A stretch of DNA of 64,000 nucleotides from Subtercola endophyticus. GTDB taxonomy: Bacteria > Actinomycetota > Actinomycetes > Actinomycetales > Microbacteriaceae. Position numbers and translations under genes: made by a program. Positions 27,738 to 36,740 of this stretch are shown piece after piece. The notes beneath the pieces were generated by a model. It searched no databases and was not told where the DNA came from. It saw only the letters and a list, made by a program, of their open reading frames with translations. The stretch spans positions 1,426,001 to 1,490,000 of the forward strand of contig NZ_CP087997.1 of NCBI RefSeq assembly GCF_021044565.1. Reading direction: 5' to 3'. Within the stretch, counting starts at the first letter, position 1, and every line of letters begins with the position of its first letter.

Positions 27738-28213
27738 GAGGCGTCGCTCGCGCCTGGTTTCGCGCTCTCGTGCTCGACCCGCAGCAAGGTGATGGCGGCC
27801 TCGAAGTCGTCGAGCGAGTCGAACCCCTGGTACACGCTGGCGAACCGAAGGTAGGCGACCTCGTCGAGCTCACGAAGGGGCTGCAGAATGGCCAGACCGA
27901 TGTCGTTCGCTTCGACCTGAGCGGCCCCGGTCGAGCGAACCGTTTCTTCGACACGCTGCGCCAGCATGGCCAGGTCGGAGTCGGTGACCGGCCGGCCCTG
28001 GCAGGCTTTACGCACGCCGTTGATGATCTTCTCGCGGCTGAACGGAACCACGACTCCGCTGCGCTTGATGACGTTCAGGCTCGCGGTCTCGGTGGTGCTG
28101 AAGCGTCGACCGCACTCGGGGCACTGGCGGCGGCGCCTGATGGCGACCCCGTCGTCAGAGGTGCGAGAGTCGACGACGCGCGAGTCGGGGTACCGGCAGT
28201 ACGGGCAATACAT
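27734..28213 (-). CDS. nrdR: Transcriptional repressor NrdR
   Basis: A 159-residue repressor of ribonucleotide reductase genes. An N-terminal zinc ribbon (CPYC at 3-6 and CPECGRRF at 31-38) binds NrdR boxes, and an ATP-cone domain (about 46-136, [16 protein letters not shown]) senses ATP/dATP. The length is normal. The ATG follows within a short hisD-nrdR gap containing a 14-base inverted repeat. Coupling by overlap with pyrD puts nucleotide-pool control and pyrimidine synthesis on one transcript. No NrdR box was recognised nearby. Confidence 0.96.
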   Translation of the reverse strand: MYCPYCRYPDSRVVDSRTSDDGVAIRRRRQCPECGRRFSTTETASLNVIKRSGVVVPFSREKIINGVRKACQGRPVTDSDLAMLAQRVEETVRSTGAAQVEANDIGLAILQPLRELDEVAYLRFASVYQGFDSLDDFEAAITLLRVEHESAKPGASDAS

Positions 28214-28280
28214 GGTGCAGCCAGTTTACCGGGCAAAGTGGGCGGCGAGGCTCAGCGCCGGGCCGTCAGCGCGAAGGCTT

Positions 28281-28331
28281 CCCGGGTAACCGCGCAGCGG
28301 GAGTCACCGCGAGGCTCCGCGGTTACCCGGG
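28281..28331. repeat. Perfect 14-base inverted repeat between hisD and nrdR
   Basis: CCCGGGTAACCGCG (28281-28294) and CGCGGTTACCCGGG (28318-28331) with a 23-base loop, located 23 bases after the hisD stop and 67 bases before the nrdR start. No T-run follows on either strand, so it may be a terminator for hisD, a processing site, or part of the intergenic hairpin family in this window. Confidence 0.65.
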
Positions 28332-28354
28332 TCGCTAGAGCTCAGCGGGAGGGC

Positions 28355-29674
28355 TCAGCGCGACGGCTCCGCCGGAAAGCGCGCCGCGACGGCCTCGGCG
28401 TGCGCCGGCAGGTTCTCGCTGGTGGCCAGCGCGTGGATGTTCGCGCTCACGCTCTGCAGCGCATCGTGGTCGTACCGGATGATCTGCTGCGGTTTGAGGA
28501 ACGTATACGCCCCGAGCCCCGACGAGAACCGCGACTGGCCGCCCGTCGGCAAAACGTGGTTCGAGCCCGCGAGATAGTCGCCGAGGCTGACGGGCGAGTA
28601 CGAGCCGATGAAGATGGCCCCGGCACTGTGGATGTTCGCCAGCACCGCATCGGCATCCTCGACCTGAATCTCGAGGTGCTCCGGCCCGTAGGCATCGCTG
28701 AAACGCGCCGCCGCCGCCAGGTCGTCGACGAGCACGATCGCCGACTGTTGCCCGCGTAACGCCACGAGCACGCGCTCTGCGTGAGGCGTCTGGTTCGCGC
28801 AACCTTCAAGTTCAACTCGAACTTCATCTGCGAAGGCGGGCGACGTGGTGACCAGCACCGCCGCCGCGAGCTCGTCGTGCTCGGCCTGACTTACCAGGTC
28901 GGCAGCGACGTAGGCCGCGTCGGCGGTTTCGTCGGCGATGATCAGGATCTCGGTGGGGCCCGCTTCTGAGTCGATACCGGTGCGGCCGCGCACGATTCGT
29001 TTGGCGGCGGCGACGTAGACGTTGCCGGGGCCCGTGATGATCTGCACGGGCTCGAGGCCGATGTCGTGCACGCCGTAGGCGAGAGCGCCGATGGCGCCGG
29101 CGCCGCCCATCGCGTAGACCTCATCGATGCCGAGCAGACCGGCGGCCCCCAGGATGGTCGGGTGCACTCCCCCGCCGAACTCCGCCTGCGGTGGTGAGGC
29201 GAGCGCGATCGACTGCACCCCGGCGGCTTGAGCCGGTACGACGTTCATGACCACGCTCGAGGGGTAGACGGCTTTTCCGCCGGGAACATAGAGCCCGACC
29301 CGCTCGACCGGCTGCCAGCGCTGTTCGACGACCGCTCCCGGGCCGAGCTCGGTGGTCTGCGACGGCGGAATCTGCGCCGCAGTTGCCCGCCGCACCCGGT
29401 CGATGGCCTCTTCGAGCGCGGCACGAACATCCGTCGGCAACGCCTCGACCGCAGCCGCGATCTCGCTGGCGGGCACCCGGATGCTCGCTGCCTCACCGCC
29501 GTCGAACCGCTCCGCCTGGGCGTGCAAGGCCTCGACCCCGCGCTCCCGCACGTCGTCGATCAGCTGCTGTGCAGCCTCGGTCGCGACGGACACGTCGGTC
29601 TCGGCCCGCGGAACGAGCTCGAGGTACTGGGCACGGCTCGGGGTCATGCCCCGCAAATCGATGGTCTGGATCAT
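28355..29674 (-). CDS. hisD: Histidinol dehydrogenase
   Basis: A 439-residue zinc enzyme that catalyses the last two steps of histidine synthesis, histidinol to histidine with two NAD. Motifs: [33 protein letters not shown], the signature segment [25 protein letters not shown] and [10 protein letters not shown] with its zinc/substrate His. The other his genes are not in the window. ATG 29674 is followed by the expected IDLRG-type N terminus. Downstream, a 14-base inverted repeat separates it from nrdR. Confidence 0.96.
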   Translation of the reverse strand: MIQTIDLRGMTPSRAQYLELVPRAETDVSVATEAAQQLIDDVRERGVEALHAQAERFDGGEAASIRVPASEIAAAVEALPTDVRAALEEAIDRVRRATAAQIPPSQTTELGPGAVVEQRWQPVERVGLYVPGGKAVYPSSVVMNVVPAQAAGVQSIALASPPQAEFGGGVHPTILGAAGLLGIDEVYAMGGAGAIGALAYGVHDIGLEPVQIITGPGNVYVAAAKRIVRGRTGIDSEAGPTEILIIADETADAAYVAADLVSQAEHDELAAAVLVTTSPAFADEVRVELEGCANQTPHAERVLVALRGQQSAIVLVDDLAAAARFSDAYGPEHLEIQVEDADAVLANIHSAGAIFIGSYSPVSLGDYLAGSNHVLPTGGQSRFSSGLGAYTFLKPQQIIRYDHDALQSVSANIHALATSENLPAHAEAVAARFPAEPSR

Positions 29675-29741
29675 AGCGCTCCAACTTTACGCGGACTGAG
29701 CCGCCCCTGGGCGCTGGCGGGCGCCCTTTCGCCCACTCCCC

Positions 29742-29808
29742 CTCGTTCGCGCGTCGTTTTTCGCCGATATCCGGGGCGGCAGACGACAAGAAACGACGCG
29801 CGAACGAG
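29742..29808. repeat. Perfect 18-base inverted repeat between dnaE and hisD
   Basis: CTCGTTCGCGCGTCGTTT (29742-29759) and AAACGACGCGCGAACGAG (29791-29808), loop 31 bases, with pairing extended outward by CCC(A)CTCCCC/GGGTGGGG. It lies in the 154-base gap between the dnaE stop and the hisD start. The TTTT and AAA at the inner arm ends sit towards the loop, unlike a standard terminator. Confidence 0.75.
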
Positions 29809-29828
29809 AGGGTGGGGAGGCGGTGGCG

Positions 29829-32800
29829 CTAGGTGAGGCAGGCGGGGCCGAGCAGGGATTTGAGCTCGCCGTAGAGGTCGGCCGTGACGCTGACCCGATA
29901 CGGAATCTCGAACACGCGCGCGGTGGGGCCCTTGATGAGCTTCAGCCGCACCTCGCTGTCACCCGAGTGCCGGATGAGCACGTCGTTGAGTGCTTGCACG
30001 GTCTCGGTTGTCGCGCGGGCATCCGCCATCGAGATCTCGAGCGGGCCATTGTCGCCGCCCGCCTGCCCGAGATCGGGCGAGAACAGGCTGAAAGCGTGCA
30101 GGTTGAGCCCGTCGTCGCGCATCGACACCCGGCCGCGCACCACCACGATGGAGTCGTTGGTGAGCGCGGGCGAGAACTCCTGGTAGGCCTTGCCCATGAA
30201 CATGGCGGTGACCTCGCCGCCGAAGTCTTCGATGACGATCGAGCCGTACTGGTTGCCCGAGTTGCGGGCGACCCGGTGCTGCACGTTCGTGATGAGCCCG
30301 GCGATCGTCACCGTCTCGCCGTCGGCGATGTACTCGCTGGTCAGCAGCTCGCTGATCGACACCGAGGCGTGTTTGGCGAGCGGTGTCTCGAGCCCGGCGA
30401 GCGGATGATCGGAGACATACAGCCCGAGCATGTCGCGCTCGAAGGCGAGTTTGTCACGTTTGCTCCACTCGGGTCGCTCGGGCACCTGCCGGTTGTCTTG
30501 CGGGGCGTCCCACAGCGAATCGAAGTCGAAACCGACCTGTCCGTTGGCCTCCGCACGCTTCTCGCTGACCGCCGCCTCGACGGCACCCTCGTGGATCTCG
30601 ACGAGCGCTCGCCGGGTATCGCCGAGCGAGTCGAAGGCACCCGCCTTGATCAGCGACTCGACGGTGCGCTTGTTGGCCGCCTGCAGCGGAATCTTCTGCA
30701 AGAAGTCGTGGAACGAGGTGAAGCGGCCCTTCTCTTCGCGAGCGGCGCGAATACCCTCCACCACGTTCGAGCCGACGTTGCGCACGGCACCCAGCCCGAA
30801 GCGGATGTCATCGCCGACGGCCGCGAAGAACCCGATCGACTCGTTCACGTCGGGCGGCAGCACCGTGATGTTCATGCGCCGGCATTCGTTGAGGTAGATG
30901 GCCGACTTGTCTTTCGAGTCGCCCACGCTGGTGAGCAGCGCGGCCATGTATTCGGCCGGGTAGTGCGCCTTGAGGTAGGCGGTCCAGTACGAGATGACCC
31001 CGTACGCGGCCGAGTGCGCCTTGTTGAAGGCGTAGTCGGAGAACGGCAGCAGAATGTCCCAGAGCGTCTTGACGGCCGCTTCCGAGTAGCCATTCGCGTG
31101 CATCCCGCCAGAGAAGCCCTCGTACTGCTTGTCGAGTTCGCTCTTCTTCTTCTTGCCCATCGCGCGGCGCAACAGGTCGGCCTGGGCGAGCGTGAACCCG
31201 CCGAGCTTCTGCGCGATCGACATGACCTGCTCTTGGTACACGATGAGGCCGTACGTCTGCCCGAGCACCTCGCGCAGCGGCTCTTCGAGCTCCGGATGAA
31301 TCGGGGTGACCTGCTGCAGCCCGTTCTTGCGCAGCGCGTAGTTCGTGTGCGAATCCGCACCCATCGGCCCCGGGCGATACAGCGCCAGGATGGCCGAAAT
31401 GTCTTCGAAGTTGTCGGGCTTCATCAGCCGCAGCAGCGACCGCATCGGGCCGCCGTCGAGCTGGAACACCCCGAGCGTGTCGCCGCGGGCCAGCAGCTCG
31501 TAAGCCGGCACATCGTCGAGTTCGAGCTCTTCGAGCACGGGGCGGAATCCTCGGTTCGACTGGATGTTGTCGAGCGCGTCGTCGATGATCGTGAGGTTGC
31601 GCAGCCCCAAGAAGTCCATCTTGATCAGCCCGAGCGACTCGCAGGCCGGGTAGTCGAACTGCGTGACGATCTGGCCGTCTTGCTCGCGCTTCATGATGGG
31701 AATGATGTCGATGAGCGGGTCGCTCGACATGATGACGCCGGCCGCGTGCACACCCCACTGCCGCTTCAGGTTCTCGATGCCGACGGCCGTCTCGAAAACG
31801 GTGCGTGCTTCGGGGTCGGTCTCGATGACCGCGCGCACGTCTGCCGCCTCTTTGAACCGCGGATGATCGCGGTCGAAGATGCCCGAGAGCGGAATGTCTT
31901 TGCCCATGATGGGCGGCGGCATGGCCTTCGTAAGCTTCTCGCCCATGCCGAAGGGAAAACCGAGCACACGCGAGGAGTCTTTCAGCGCCTGCTTGGCCTT
32001 GATGGTGCCGTACGTCACGATCTGGGCGACGCGTTCGTCGCCGTATTTCTCGGTGACGTACTTGATGACCTCGCCGCGGCGCCGGTCGTCGAAGTCGACG
32101 TCGAAGTCGGGCATCGAGACGCGATCGGGGTTCAAGAACCGCTCGAAGATGAGGCCGTGGCGCAGCGGGTCGAGGTCGGTGATGCGCATGGCGTAGGCGA
32201 CCATCGAGCCGGCTCCGGATCCGCGGCCGGGCCCGACTCGAATGCCGTTGTTCTTCGACCAGTTGATGAAGTCGGCGACCACGAGAAAGTAACCCGGGAA
32301 CCCCATCTGCACGATGACGCCGACCTCGTAGTCGGCGCGCTCGCGCACCTCTTGCGGAATGCCGTTCGGGTATCGGTCGACGAGGCCCTTCTCGACCTCT
32401 TTGATGAACCAGGTGTCTTCGGTCTCGCCGGCCGGCACCGGGTAGCGCGGCATGTAGCTCGCCGAGGTGTCGAACTTGACCTCGCAGCGCTCGGCGATGA
32501 GCAGCGTGTTGTCGCAGGCTTCCGGATGATCGCGGAAGATCTGCCGCATCTCAGCCGCCGACTTGAGGTAGAACTCGTCGGCGTCGAACTTGAACCGGTT
32601 CGGATCGCTCAGCGTCGACCCGGACTGCACGCAGAGCAGTGCGGCGTGGCTCGTCGCGTCATGAGCATGTGTGTAATGCAAGTCGTTCGTTGCGACGAGC
32701 GGCAGGTCGAGGTCTTTCGCCAGGCGCAGCAGATCGCCCATGATCTGGCGCTCGATGCCCAAGCCGTGATCCATGACTTCGGCGAAATAGTTCTCGCGGC

Positions 32801-33359
32801 CGAAGATGTCGCGGAAGTCGCTGGCCGCTTTCACAGCCTCGTCGTACTGCCCGAGACGCAGCCGCGTCTGAACTTCGCCCGACGGGCATCCGGTGGTCGC
32901 AATGAGCCCGTTGGAGTACTGAGCGAGCAGTTCGCGGTCCATGCGCGGCTTGAAGTAGTAGCCCTCGAGCGAGGCGCGCGACGACAACCGAAAGAGGTTG
33001 TGCATGCCCGCGGTGTTCTCGCTCAGCAGCGTCATGTGCGTATAGGCGCCCGAGCCGGAGACGTCGTCGCGGCCGGAGTTCGGGCCGCCCCAGCGCACGC
33101 GGGTCTTGTCGCCGCGGTGCGTGCCGGGCGTGATGTAGGCCTCGGTGCCGATGATGGGCTTGATGCCGGCGTCGGTGGCCGTCTTCCAGAAGTCGAAGGC
33201 ACCGAAGACGTTGCCGTGGTCGGTGACCGCCACCGCGGGCATCCCTTGTTCGACGGCGGCTTCGATGAGCGGCTTCACGCGCGCGGCACCGTCGAGCATG
33301 GAGTACTCGCTGTGCACGTGCAGATGAACGAACGAATCGGCTGTATTCGCGGGTGACAA
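29829..33359 (-). CDS. dnaE: DNA polymerase III alpha subunit
   Basis: A 1176-residue replicative polymerase, the normal length for actinobacterial DnaE1, with no intein. The N-terminal PHP domain begins FVHLHVHSEYSMLDGAARV and contains VAVTDHGN. The catalytic palm carries SMPDFDVDFDD (two of the three metal-binding Asp). The segment FNKAHSAAYGVISYW and an OB-fold (VTIAGLITNVQHR) follow before the C-terminal tail. TTG 33359 is chosen since CGGAG precedes it by 5 bases and the protein begins just before the PHP domain. Confidence 0.97.
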   Translation of the reverse strand: MSPANTADSFVHLHVHSEYSMLDGAARVKPLIEAAVEQGMPAVAVTDHGNVFGAFDFWKTATDAGIKPIIGTEAYITPGTHRGDKTRVRWGGPNSGRDDVSGSGAYTHMTLLSENTAGMHNLFRLSSRASLEGYYFKPRMDRELLAQYSNGLIATTGCPSGEVQTRLRLGQYDEAVKAASDFRDIFGRENYFAEVMDHGLGIERQIMGDLLRLAKDLDLPLVATNDLHYTHAHDATSHAALLCVQSGSTLSDPNRFKFDADEFYLKSAAEMRQIFRDHPEACDNTLLIAERCEVKFDTSASYMPRYPVPAGETEDTWFIKEVEKGLVDRYPNGIPQEVRERADYEVGVIVQMGFPGYFLVVADFINWSKNNGIRVGPGRGSGAGSMVAYAMRITDLDPLRHGLIFERFLNPDRVSMPDFDVDFDDRRRGEVIKYVTEKYGDERVAQIVTYGTIKAKQALKDSSRVLGFPFGMGEKLTKAMPPPIMGKDIPLSGIFDRDHPRFKEAADVRAVIETDPEARTVFETAVGIENLKRQWGVHAAGVIMSSDPLIDIIPIMKREQDGQIVTQFDYPACESLGLIKMDFLGLRNLTIIDDALDNIQSNRGFRPVLEELELDDVPAYELLARGDTLGVFQLDGGPMRSLLRLMKPDNFEDISAILALYRPGPMGADSHTNYALRKNGLQQVTPIHPELEEPLREVLGQTYGLIVYQEQVMSIAQKLGGFTLAQADLLRRAMGKKKKSELDKQYEGFSGGMHANGYSEAAVKTLWDILLPFSDYAFNKAHSAAYGVISYWTAYLKAHYPAEYMAALLTSVGDSKDKSAIYLNECRRMNITVLPPDVNESIGFFAAVGDDIRFGLGAVRNVGSNVVEGIRAAREEKGRFTSFHDFLQKIPLQAANKRTVESLIKAGAFDSLGDTRRALVEIHEGAVEAAVSEKRAEANGQVGFDFDSLWDAPQDNRQVPERPEWSKRDKLAFERDMLGLYVSDHPLAGLETPLAKHASVSISELLTSEYIADGETVTIAGLITNVQHRVARNSGNQYGSIVIEDFGGEVTAMFMGKAYQEFSPALTNDSIVVVRGRVSMRDDGLNLHAFSLFSPDLGQAGGDNGPLEISMADARATTETVQALNDVLIRHSGDSEVRLKLIKGPTARVFEIPYRVSVTADLYGELKSLLGPACLT

Positions 33360-33448
33360 GAATGCTCCGACTAGCTAGATGGCGGAGCTTAAGTTTACCT
33401 GCCGGGGGCCGACAGTGACATCGCGTCACGGCCTGTCGACACGATTTC

Positions 33449-34369
33449 TCAGTCTTCGCGAAGCACGTCGAGGGCGTGCTGCAGGTCGGCCGGGTAGGTC
33501 GACTCGAACGACACATATTCTCGCGACGCCGGATGCACGAAGCCCAGTTTCAGCGCGTGCAACCACTGCCGGCTCAGCCCCAGCCGGGCCGAGAGCGTCG
33601 GGTCGGCGCCGTACATGGCATCGCCGACACACGGGTGCCGTTGGGCCGCCATGTGCACGCGGATCTGGTGGGTGCGCCCAGTCTCGAGGTGGATCTCGAG
33701 CAACGAGGCGCTCGGAAAGGCCTCGATGGTCTCGTAGTGGGTCACGCTCGGCTTTCCTGCGGCTGTGACCGCGAACTTCCAGTCGGAGCGCGGGTGGCGG
33801 CCGATCGGCGCGTCGATGGTGCCGGCGAGGGGATCGGGGTGACCCTGCACGACGGCGTGGTAGATCTTGTCGACCTCGCGGTCGTGAAAAAGCCGCTTCA
33901 GCCAGGTGTAGGCGTCTTCGCTCTTGGCGACCACCATGAGCCCGCTGGTGCCCGCGTCGAGGCGGTGCACGATGCCGGCGCGCTCGGCGGCGCCCGAGGT
34001 CGAGACGCGAAAGCCGGCCGCAGCCAGCGCGCCGAGAACGGTGGGGCCGGTCCAGCCGACAGACGGGTGGGCGGCCACGCCGACGGGCTTGTCGACCACC
34101 ACGATGTCGTCGTCGTCGTGGATGATCGTGAGGTCTTCGACGGGGGTCTCGACTATTCTCAGCTCTTCTTTCGGCGCCCAGCTCACCTCGAGCCAGGTGT
34201 CGCGGCGCAGTCGGTCGGACTTACCGACGACCTTGCCGTCGACGACGACTCCGCCCGACTCGACGACGTCGGCCGCGAAGGTGCGCGAGAAGCCGAGCAG
34301 TTTGGCGAGGCCGGCGTCGACCCGATCGCCGTCGAGCCCGTCGGGAACCGGCAGTTGGCGGTATTCCAT
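33449..34369 (-). CDS. RluA/RluD family 23S rRNA pseudouridine synthase
   Basis: A 306-residue enzyme with an N-terminal S4 RNA-binding domain ([21 protein letters not shown]) and a catalytic domain carrying [16 protein letters not shown], whose Asp is the nucleophile, then YHAVVQGHP and [18 protein letters not shown]. Family members isomerise specific uridines in 23S rRNA; RluD specificity (positions 1911/1915/1917) is likely but unproven. The gene follows lspA with only 3 bases between them, a pairing kept in many bacteria including M. tuberculosis (Rv1539-Rv1540). Confidence 0.93.
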   Translation of the reverse strand: MEYRQLPVPDGLDGDRVDAGLAKLLGFSRTFAADVVESGGVVVDGKVVGKSDRLRRDTWLEVSWAPKEELRIVETPVEDLTIIHDDDDIVVVDKPVGVAAHPSVGWTGPTVLGALAAAGFRVSTSGAAERAGIVHRLDAGTSGLMVVAKSEDAYTWLKRLFHDREVDKIYHAVVQGHPDPLAGTIDAPIGRHPRSDWKFAVTAAGKPSVTHYETIEAFPSASLLEIHLETGRTHQIRVHMAAQRHPCVGDAMYGADPTLSARLGLSRQWLHALKLGFVHPASREYVSFESTYPADLQHALDVLRED

Positions 34370-34372
34370 CGG

Positions 34373-35089
34373 CTAAGCGTCGTCTTTGTCGACGGGGGTC
34401 TCGGCGGCGGATGTCTCGGCGGCGGCCGGCGCTGCAGAAGCGGGCGTCTCGTCGGTGGCCTCATCGCTTGGAGCCACTACAGGTGCCTCGACCTCGGCAT
34501 TCGCTCTGGCGAGCTTGCGACCATCCAGCCCCACCCCACGAATCGTCTGGATGAGAAACAGCACCATTGCGGCGCAGATCGCGGTGTCAGCGAGATTGAA
34601 GATGGCCGGAAGCAGCGGAATCTTGATGAAGTCGACGACGTGCCCCACGCCGAACCCGGGCTCGCGGAAGAGCCGGTCGGTGAGGTTGCCGAGCACTCCC
34701 CCGAGCAGCAACCCGAAGACGACCGCCCACCCGATGGAACGGATGCGGCGGGCGAACCAGATGATGAACACGAGTACTGCCAGCGCCAGCACCGAGAAGA
34801 TCCAGGTGTAGGCACTGCCGATAGAGAAGGCCGCGCCGGAGTTCGTGACGTAGAAGAACTGCAGCACGTTGCCGAGCACGGGAACGAACTCGTTCAGCGG
34901 CAGGTGCGCAACCACGAGGTACTTGGCGATCTGGTCGATCGCATAAACGCCCACGGCGACAACGACGAGAACGACCAGTGCGCGAGCACTGATCGTTCTC
35001 GAGGGTGCAACAGGCGACTCAGCGACTGGAGCGGCGGGTTCTTGCTTAGAGCCCGCCGAGTCAGTACCTAGTGGGCCGGTAGTGCTCAA
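34373..35089 (-). CDS. lspA: Lipoprotein signal peptidase (signal peptidase II)
   Basis: A 238-residue aspartic membrane protease that cleaves lipoprotein signal peptides before the lipidated Cys; CtaC here is a likely client. Four helices lie within residues about 36-195. The catalytic Asp pair is in GNLTDRLF and FNLADTAICAA. The protein has a Ser/Pro/Ala N-terminal extension and an acidic Ala/Pro-rich C-terminal tail of about 45 residues beyond the usual 160-170-residue core. The start is TTG 35089, the first codon after divIVA; no clear RBS supports it, so the N terminus is uncertain. Confidence 0.88.
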   Translation of the reverse strand: MSTTGPLGTDSAGSKQEPAAPVAESPVAPSRTISARALVVLVVVAVGVYAIDQIAKYLVVAHLPLNEFVPVLGNVLQFFYVTNSGAAFSIGSAYTWIFSVLALAVLVFIIWFARRIRSIGWAVVFGLLLGGVLGNLTDRLFREPGFGVGHVVDFIKIPLLPAIFNLADTAICAAMVLFLIQTIRGVGLDGRKLARANAEVEAPVVAPSDEATDETPASAAPAAAETSAAETPVDKDDA

Positions 35090-35102
35090 ATTCGCGCGTT
35101 CA

Positions 35103-35783
35103 TCATATGGAGACGGAAGACTGAGCTGCGCCTTCGGAACTCTCAGACCCCGACGAGTCGAGGCCGTGCAGCTGGTCTTCGATGTACTTGCGGAGCGTCT
35201 GGCGATACTCCTTCTCGAAGGTGCGCAGTTCGTCGATGCGGTGCTCGATGCCCGCCTTCTCCTGGTTGAGCTTGGCGAGCTCGGTGCGCTGCTTCTGCTC
35301 GGCCTCTGCGACGAGGCGGTCGGCCGTGGCCTGACCCTCGGCGATGAGCTCGGCGCGCTTGTCGGCACCCTCTTTGACGTGCTCGTCGTGCAGCTTGCGG
35401 GCGAGCTGCAGCAGGCTCGTGGTGCTCGCTGCGTCTTCGCCGTAGGCGGCTTCGGCCGGCACGGCAGCGGCCACAGGAGCCGCCGCAACGGGCTCGGGAG
35501 TGGGCTCGGGCTCCGGCGTCTCTTCGACGACCTCGACCACAGCGGTCTCTTCGGAGACGGCAGGCTCGCTCACGGCAGAATCGGTGCTCACTGCAGCTTC
35601 ATTGCTGGCGGGAGCAGCTGACGGCACGATTCCGGCGCGGAGTTCTTCGTTCTCGGAGATGAGACGGCGAAGCTCTACGACCACCTCGTCGAGAAAGTCG
35701 TCGACCTCGTCTTGGTCGTAGCCTGCGCGGAACTGGGTCTGCGAGAAGCGCTTGTTAACCACTTCTTCTGGAGTTAACGGCAT
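35103..35783 (-). CDS. divIVA: DivIVA/Wag31 polar growth and septum-site protein
   Basis: 226 residues. The membrane-binding N-terminal domain is MPLTPEEVVNKRFSQTQF followed by GYDQDEVDDFLDEVVVELRR. A Pro/Glu/Ala-rich linker (about 52-115) separates it from a long C-terminal coiled coil (about 118-205). DivIVA marks negatively curved membrane and, in actinobacteria, directs tip growth and wall synthesis. The linker carries Thr residues that could be kinase targets as in Wag31, which is inference. Position downstream of sepF and yggT is the conserved dcw 3' end. Confidence 0.95.
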   Translation of the reverse strand: MPLTPEEVVNKRFSQTQFRAGYDQDEVDDFLDEVVVELRRLISENEELRAGIVPSAAPASNEAAVSTDSAVSEPAVSEETAVVEVVEETPEPEPTPEPVAAAPVAAAVPAEAAYGEDAASTTSLLQLARKLHDEHVKEGADKRAELIAEGQATADRLVAEAEQKQRTELAKLNQEKAGIEHRIDELRTFEKEYRQTLRKYIEDQLHGLDSSGSESSEGAAQSSVSI

Positions 35784-35854
35784 GTTCTTCCACCTTTATA
35801 AACTTGGACTGTTGAGGGAACGTGTTGGCGTTTCTTGAAACTACGATACATGCA

Positions 35855-36163
35855 TCACGCAATGACTCTGATGTAACTCGTCACCGAGAGCAAGATGATC
35901 ACCAGCAGCATCACGATGCTCCAGCCGAAATCGAAGGCGACCGGCCCCACACGAAGCGGCGGAATCACGCGCCTGAAGAACTTGATCGGTGGGTCGGTGA
36001 CGGTGTACGTCACCTCGGCGAGCACCAGAACAGCACCCTGGGGGCGCCAACTGCGTTGAAAACTGCGCACCAGATCGAGGATGAACCGCCCCCACATCAC
36101 AAAGAAGTACAGCAGAAGGGCGAAATACGCGACTGTTGCTAGGACGGCGACAAGGGAACTCAC
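35855..36163 (-). CDS. yggT: YggT family membrane protein
   Basis: A 102-residue protein with two hydrophobic helices (about 6-28 and 78-99) around a conserved loop, VTDPPIKFFRRVIPPLRVG, the YggT signature. The biochemical role is not established; homologues sit between sepF and divIVA in most actinobacteria and some affect osmotic tolerance or division. GTG 36163 lies 7 bases after the sepF stop, so it is co-translated with sepF. Confidence 0.92.
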   Translation of the reverse strand: MSSLVAVLATVAYFALLLYFFVMWGRFILDLVRSFQRSWRPQGAVLVLAEVTYTVTDPPIKFFRRVIPPLRVGPVAFDFGWSIVMLLVIILLSVTSYIRVIA

Positions 36164-36170
36164 CCGTCAA

Positions 36171-36701
36171 TTATGACTGGACGAAGAACGATGCCTCTGC
36201 ACGTGTGTCGGTTCCCGCGTCTCCCGACACCGAAACATGAGCGGGCGACAGCAGGAACACCTTGCTCGTGACGCGCTCGATCTTACCGTAAAGACCCTGC
36301 GAGAGGCCGCCGGCGAAGTCGATCAGGCGGCGCGCATCGGCATCCGTCATCTGCGACAGGTTGATGATCACCGGAATGCCTTCGCGAAAGCTCTCGGCGA
36401 TGACCTGAGCGTCTTTGTACTGCTTCGGGTGAACCGTGAGAATTTCATTCATTTCGAGCGGCGCCGCATTCTTCGTAGGTGTGGTTCGGCGGAGGGGGGT
36501 CACAGGAGCCCGGTTGCCGTGGTTCTGTGCGGGCTGAGCGTTCGAGGCGTGCGAAACCGGAGCCGCTGCTTGATAGTTCGGCGCAGCCTGTGCTTGCTGG
36601 TTCGCGACGTGGGCCACCGGCTGCGAGGGCTCGTCTTCGTACTCGAGCTCTTCGTCAGCGAGGCCGAGGTAGACCATCGTCTTGCGTAATGGATTGGCCA
36701 T
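36171..36701 (-). CDS. sepF: Cell division protein SepF
   Basis: 176 residues. The N-terminal amphipathic membrane-binding helix is [16 protein letters not shown] disordered Gln/Ala/Pro-rich linker (about 25-80) leads to the SepF core, [19 protein letters not shown], followed by [20 protein letters not shown] and FLLSP. SepF tethers FtsZ filaments to the membrane and is essential in actinobacteria that lack FtsA; no FtsA is seen in this cluster. ATG 36701 is preceded by GGAGGAA. Confidence 0.96.
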   Translation of the reverse strand: MANPLRKTMVYLGLADEELEYEDEPSQPVAHVANQQAQAAPNYQAAAPVSHASNAQPAQNHGNRAPVTPLRRTTPTKNAAPLEMNEILTVHPKQYKDAQVIAESFREGIPVIINLSQMTDADARRLIDFAGGLSQGLYGKIERVTSKVFLLSPAHVSVSGDAGTDTRAEASFFVQS

Positions 36702-36740
36702 GGAGTTCCTCCGGTTGAGATGCGGTTGCCTGGTTAGAGA

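Noticed and set aside
29823..33356. A 1177-codon open frame on the + strand opposite dnaE
   Set aside because: It is the mirror of dnaE caused by high GC and codon bias; its translation is Arg/Val/Glu-rich with no domain pattern, while the minus strand encodes a complete DnaE.
29829..33359. Intein in dnaE
   Set aside because: Length and motif spacing are those of an uninterrupted DnaE1, and no intein splice motifs are seen.
34373..35488. N-terminally extended lspA running through divIVA
   Set aside because: The extension overlaps divIVA in another frame and has shadow composition; a TTG after divIVA gives a normal signal peptidase.
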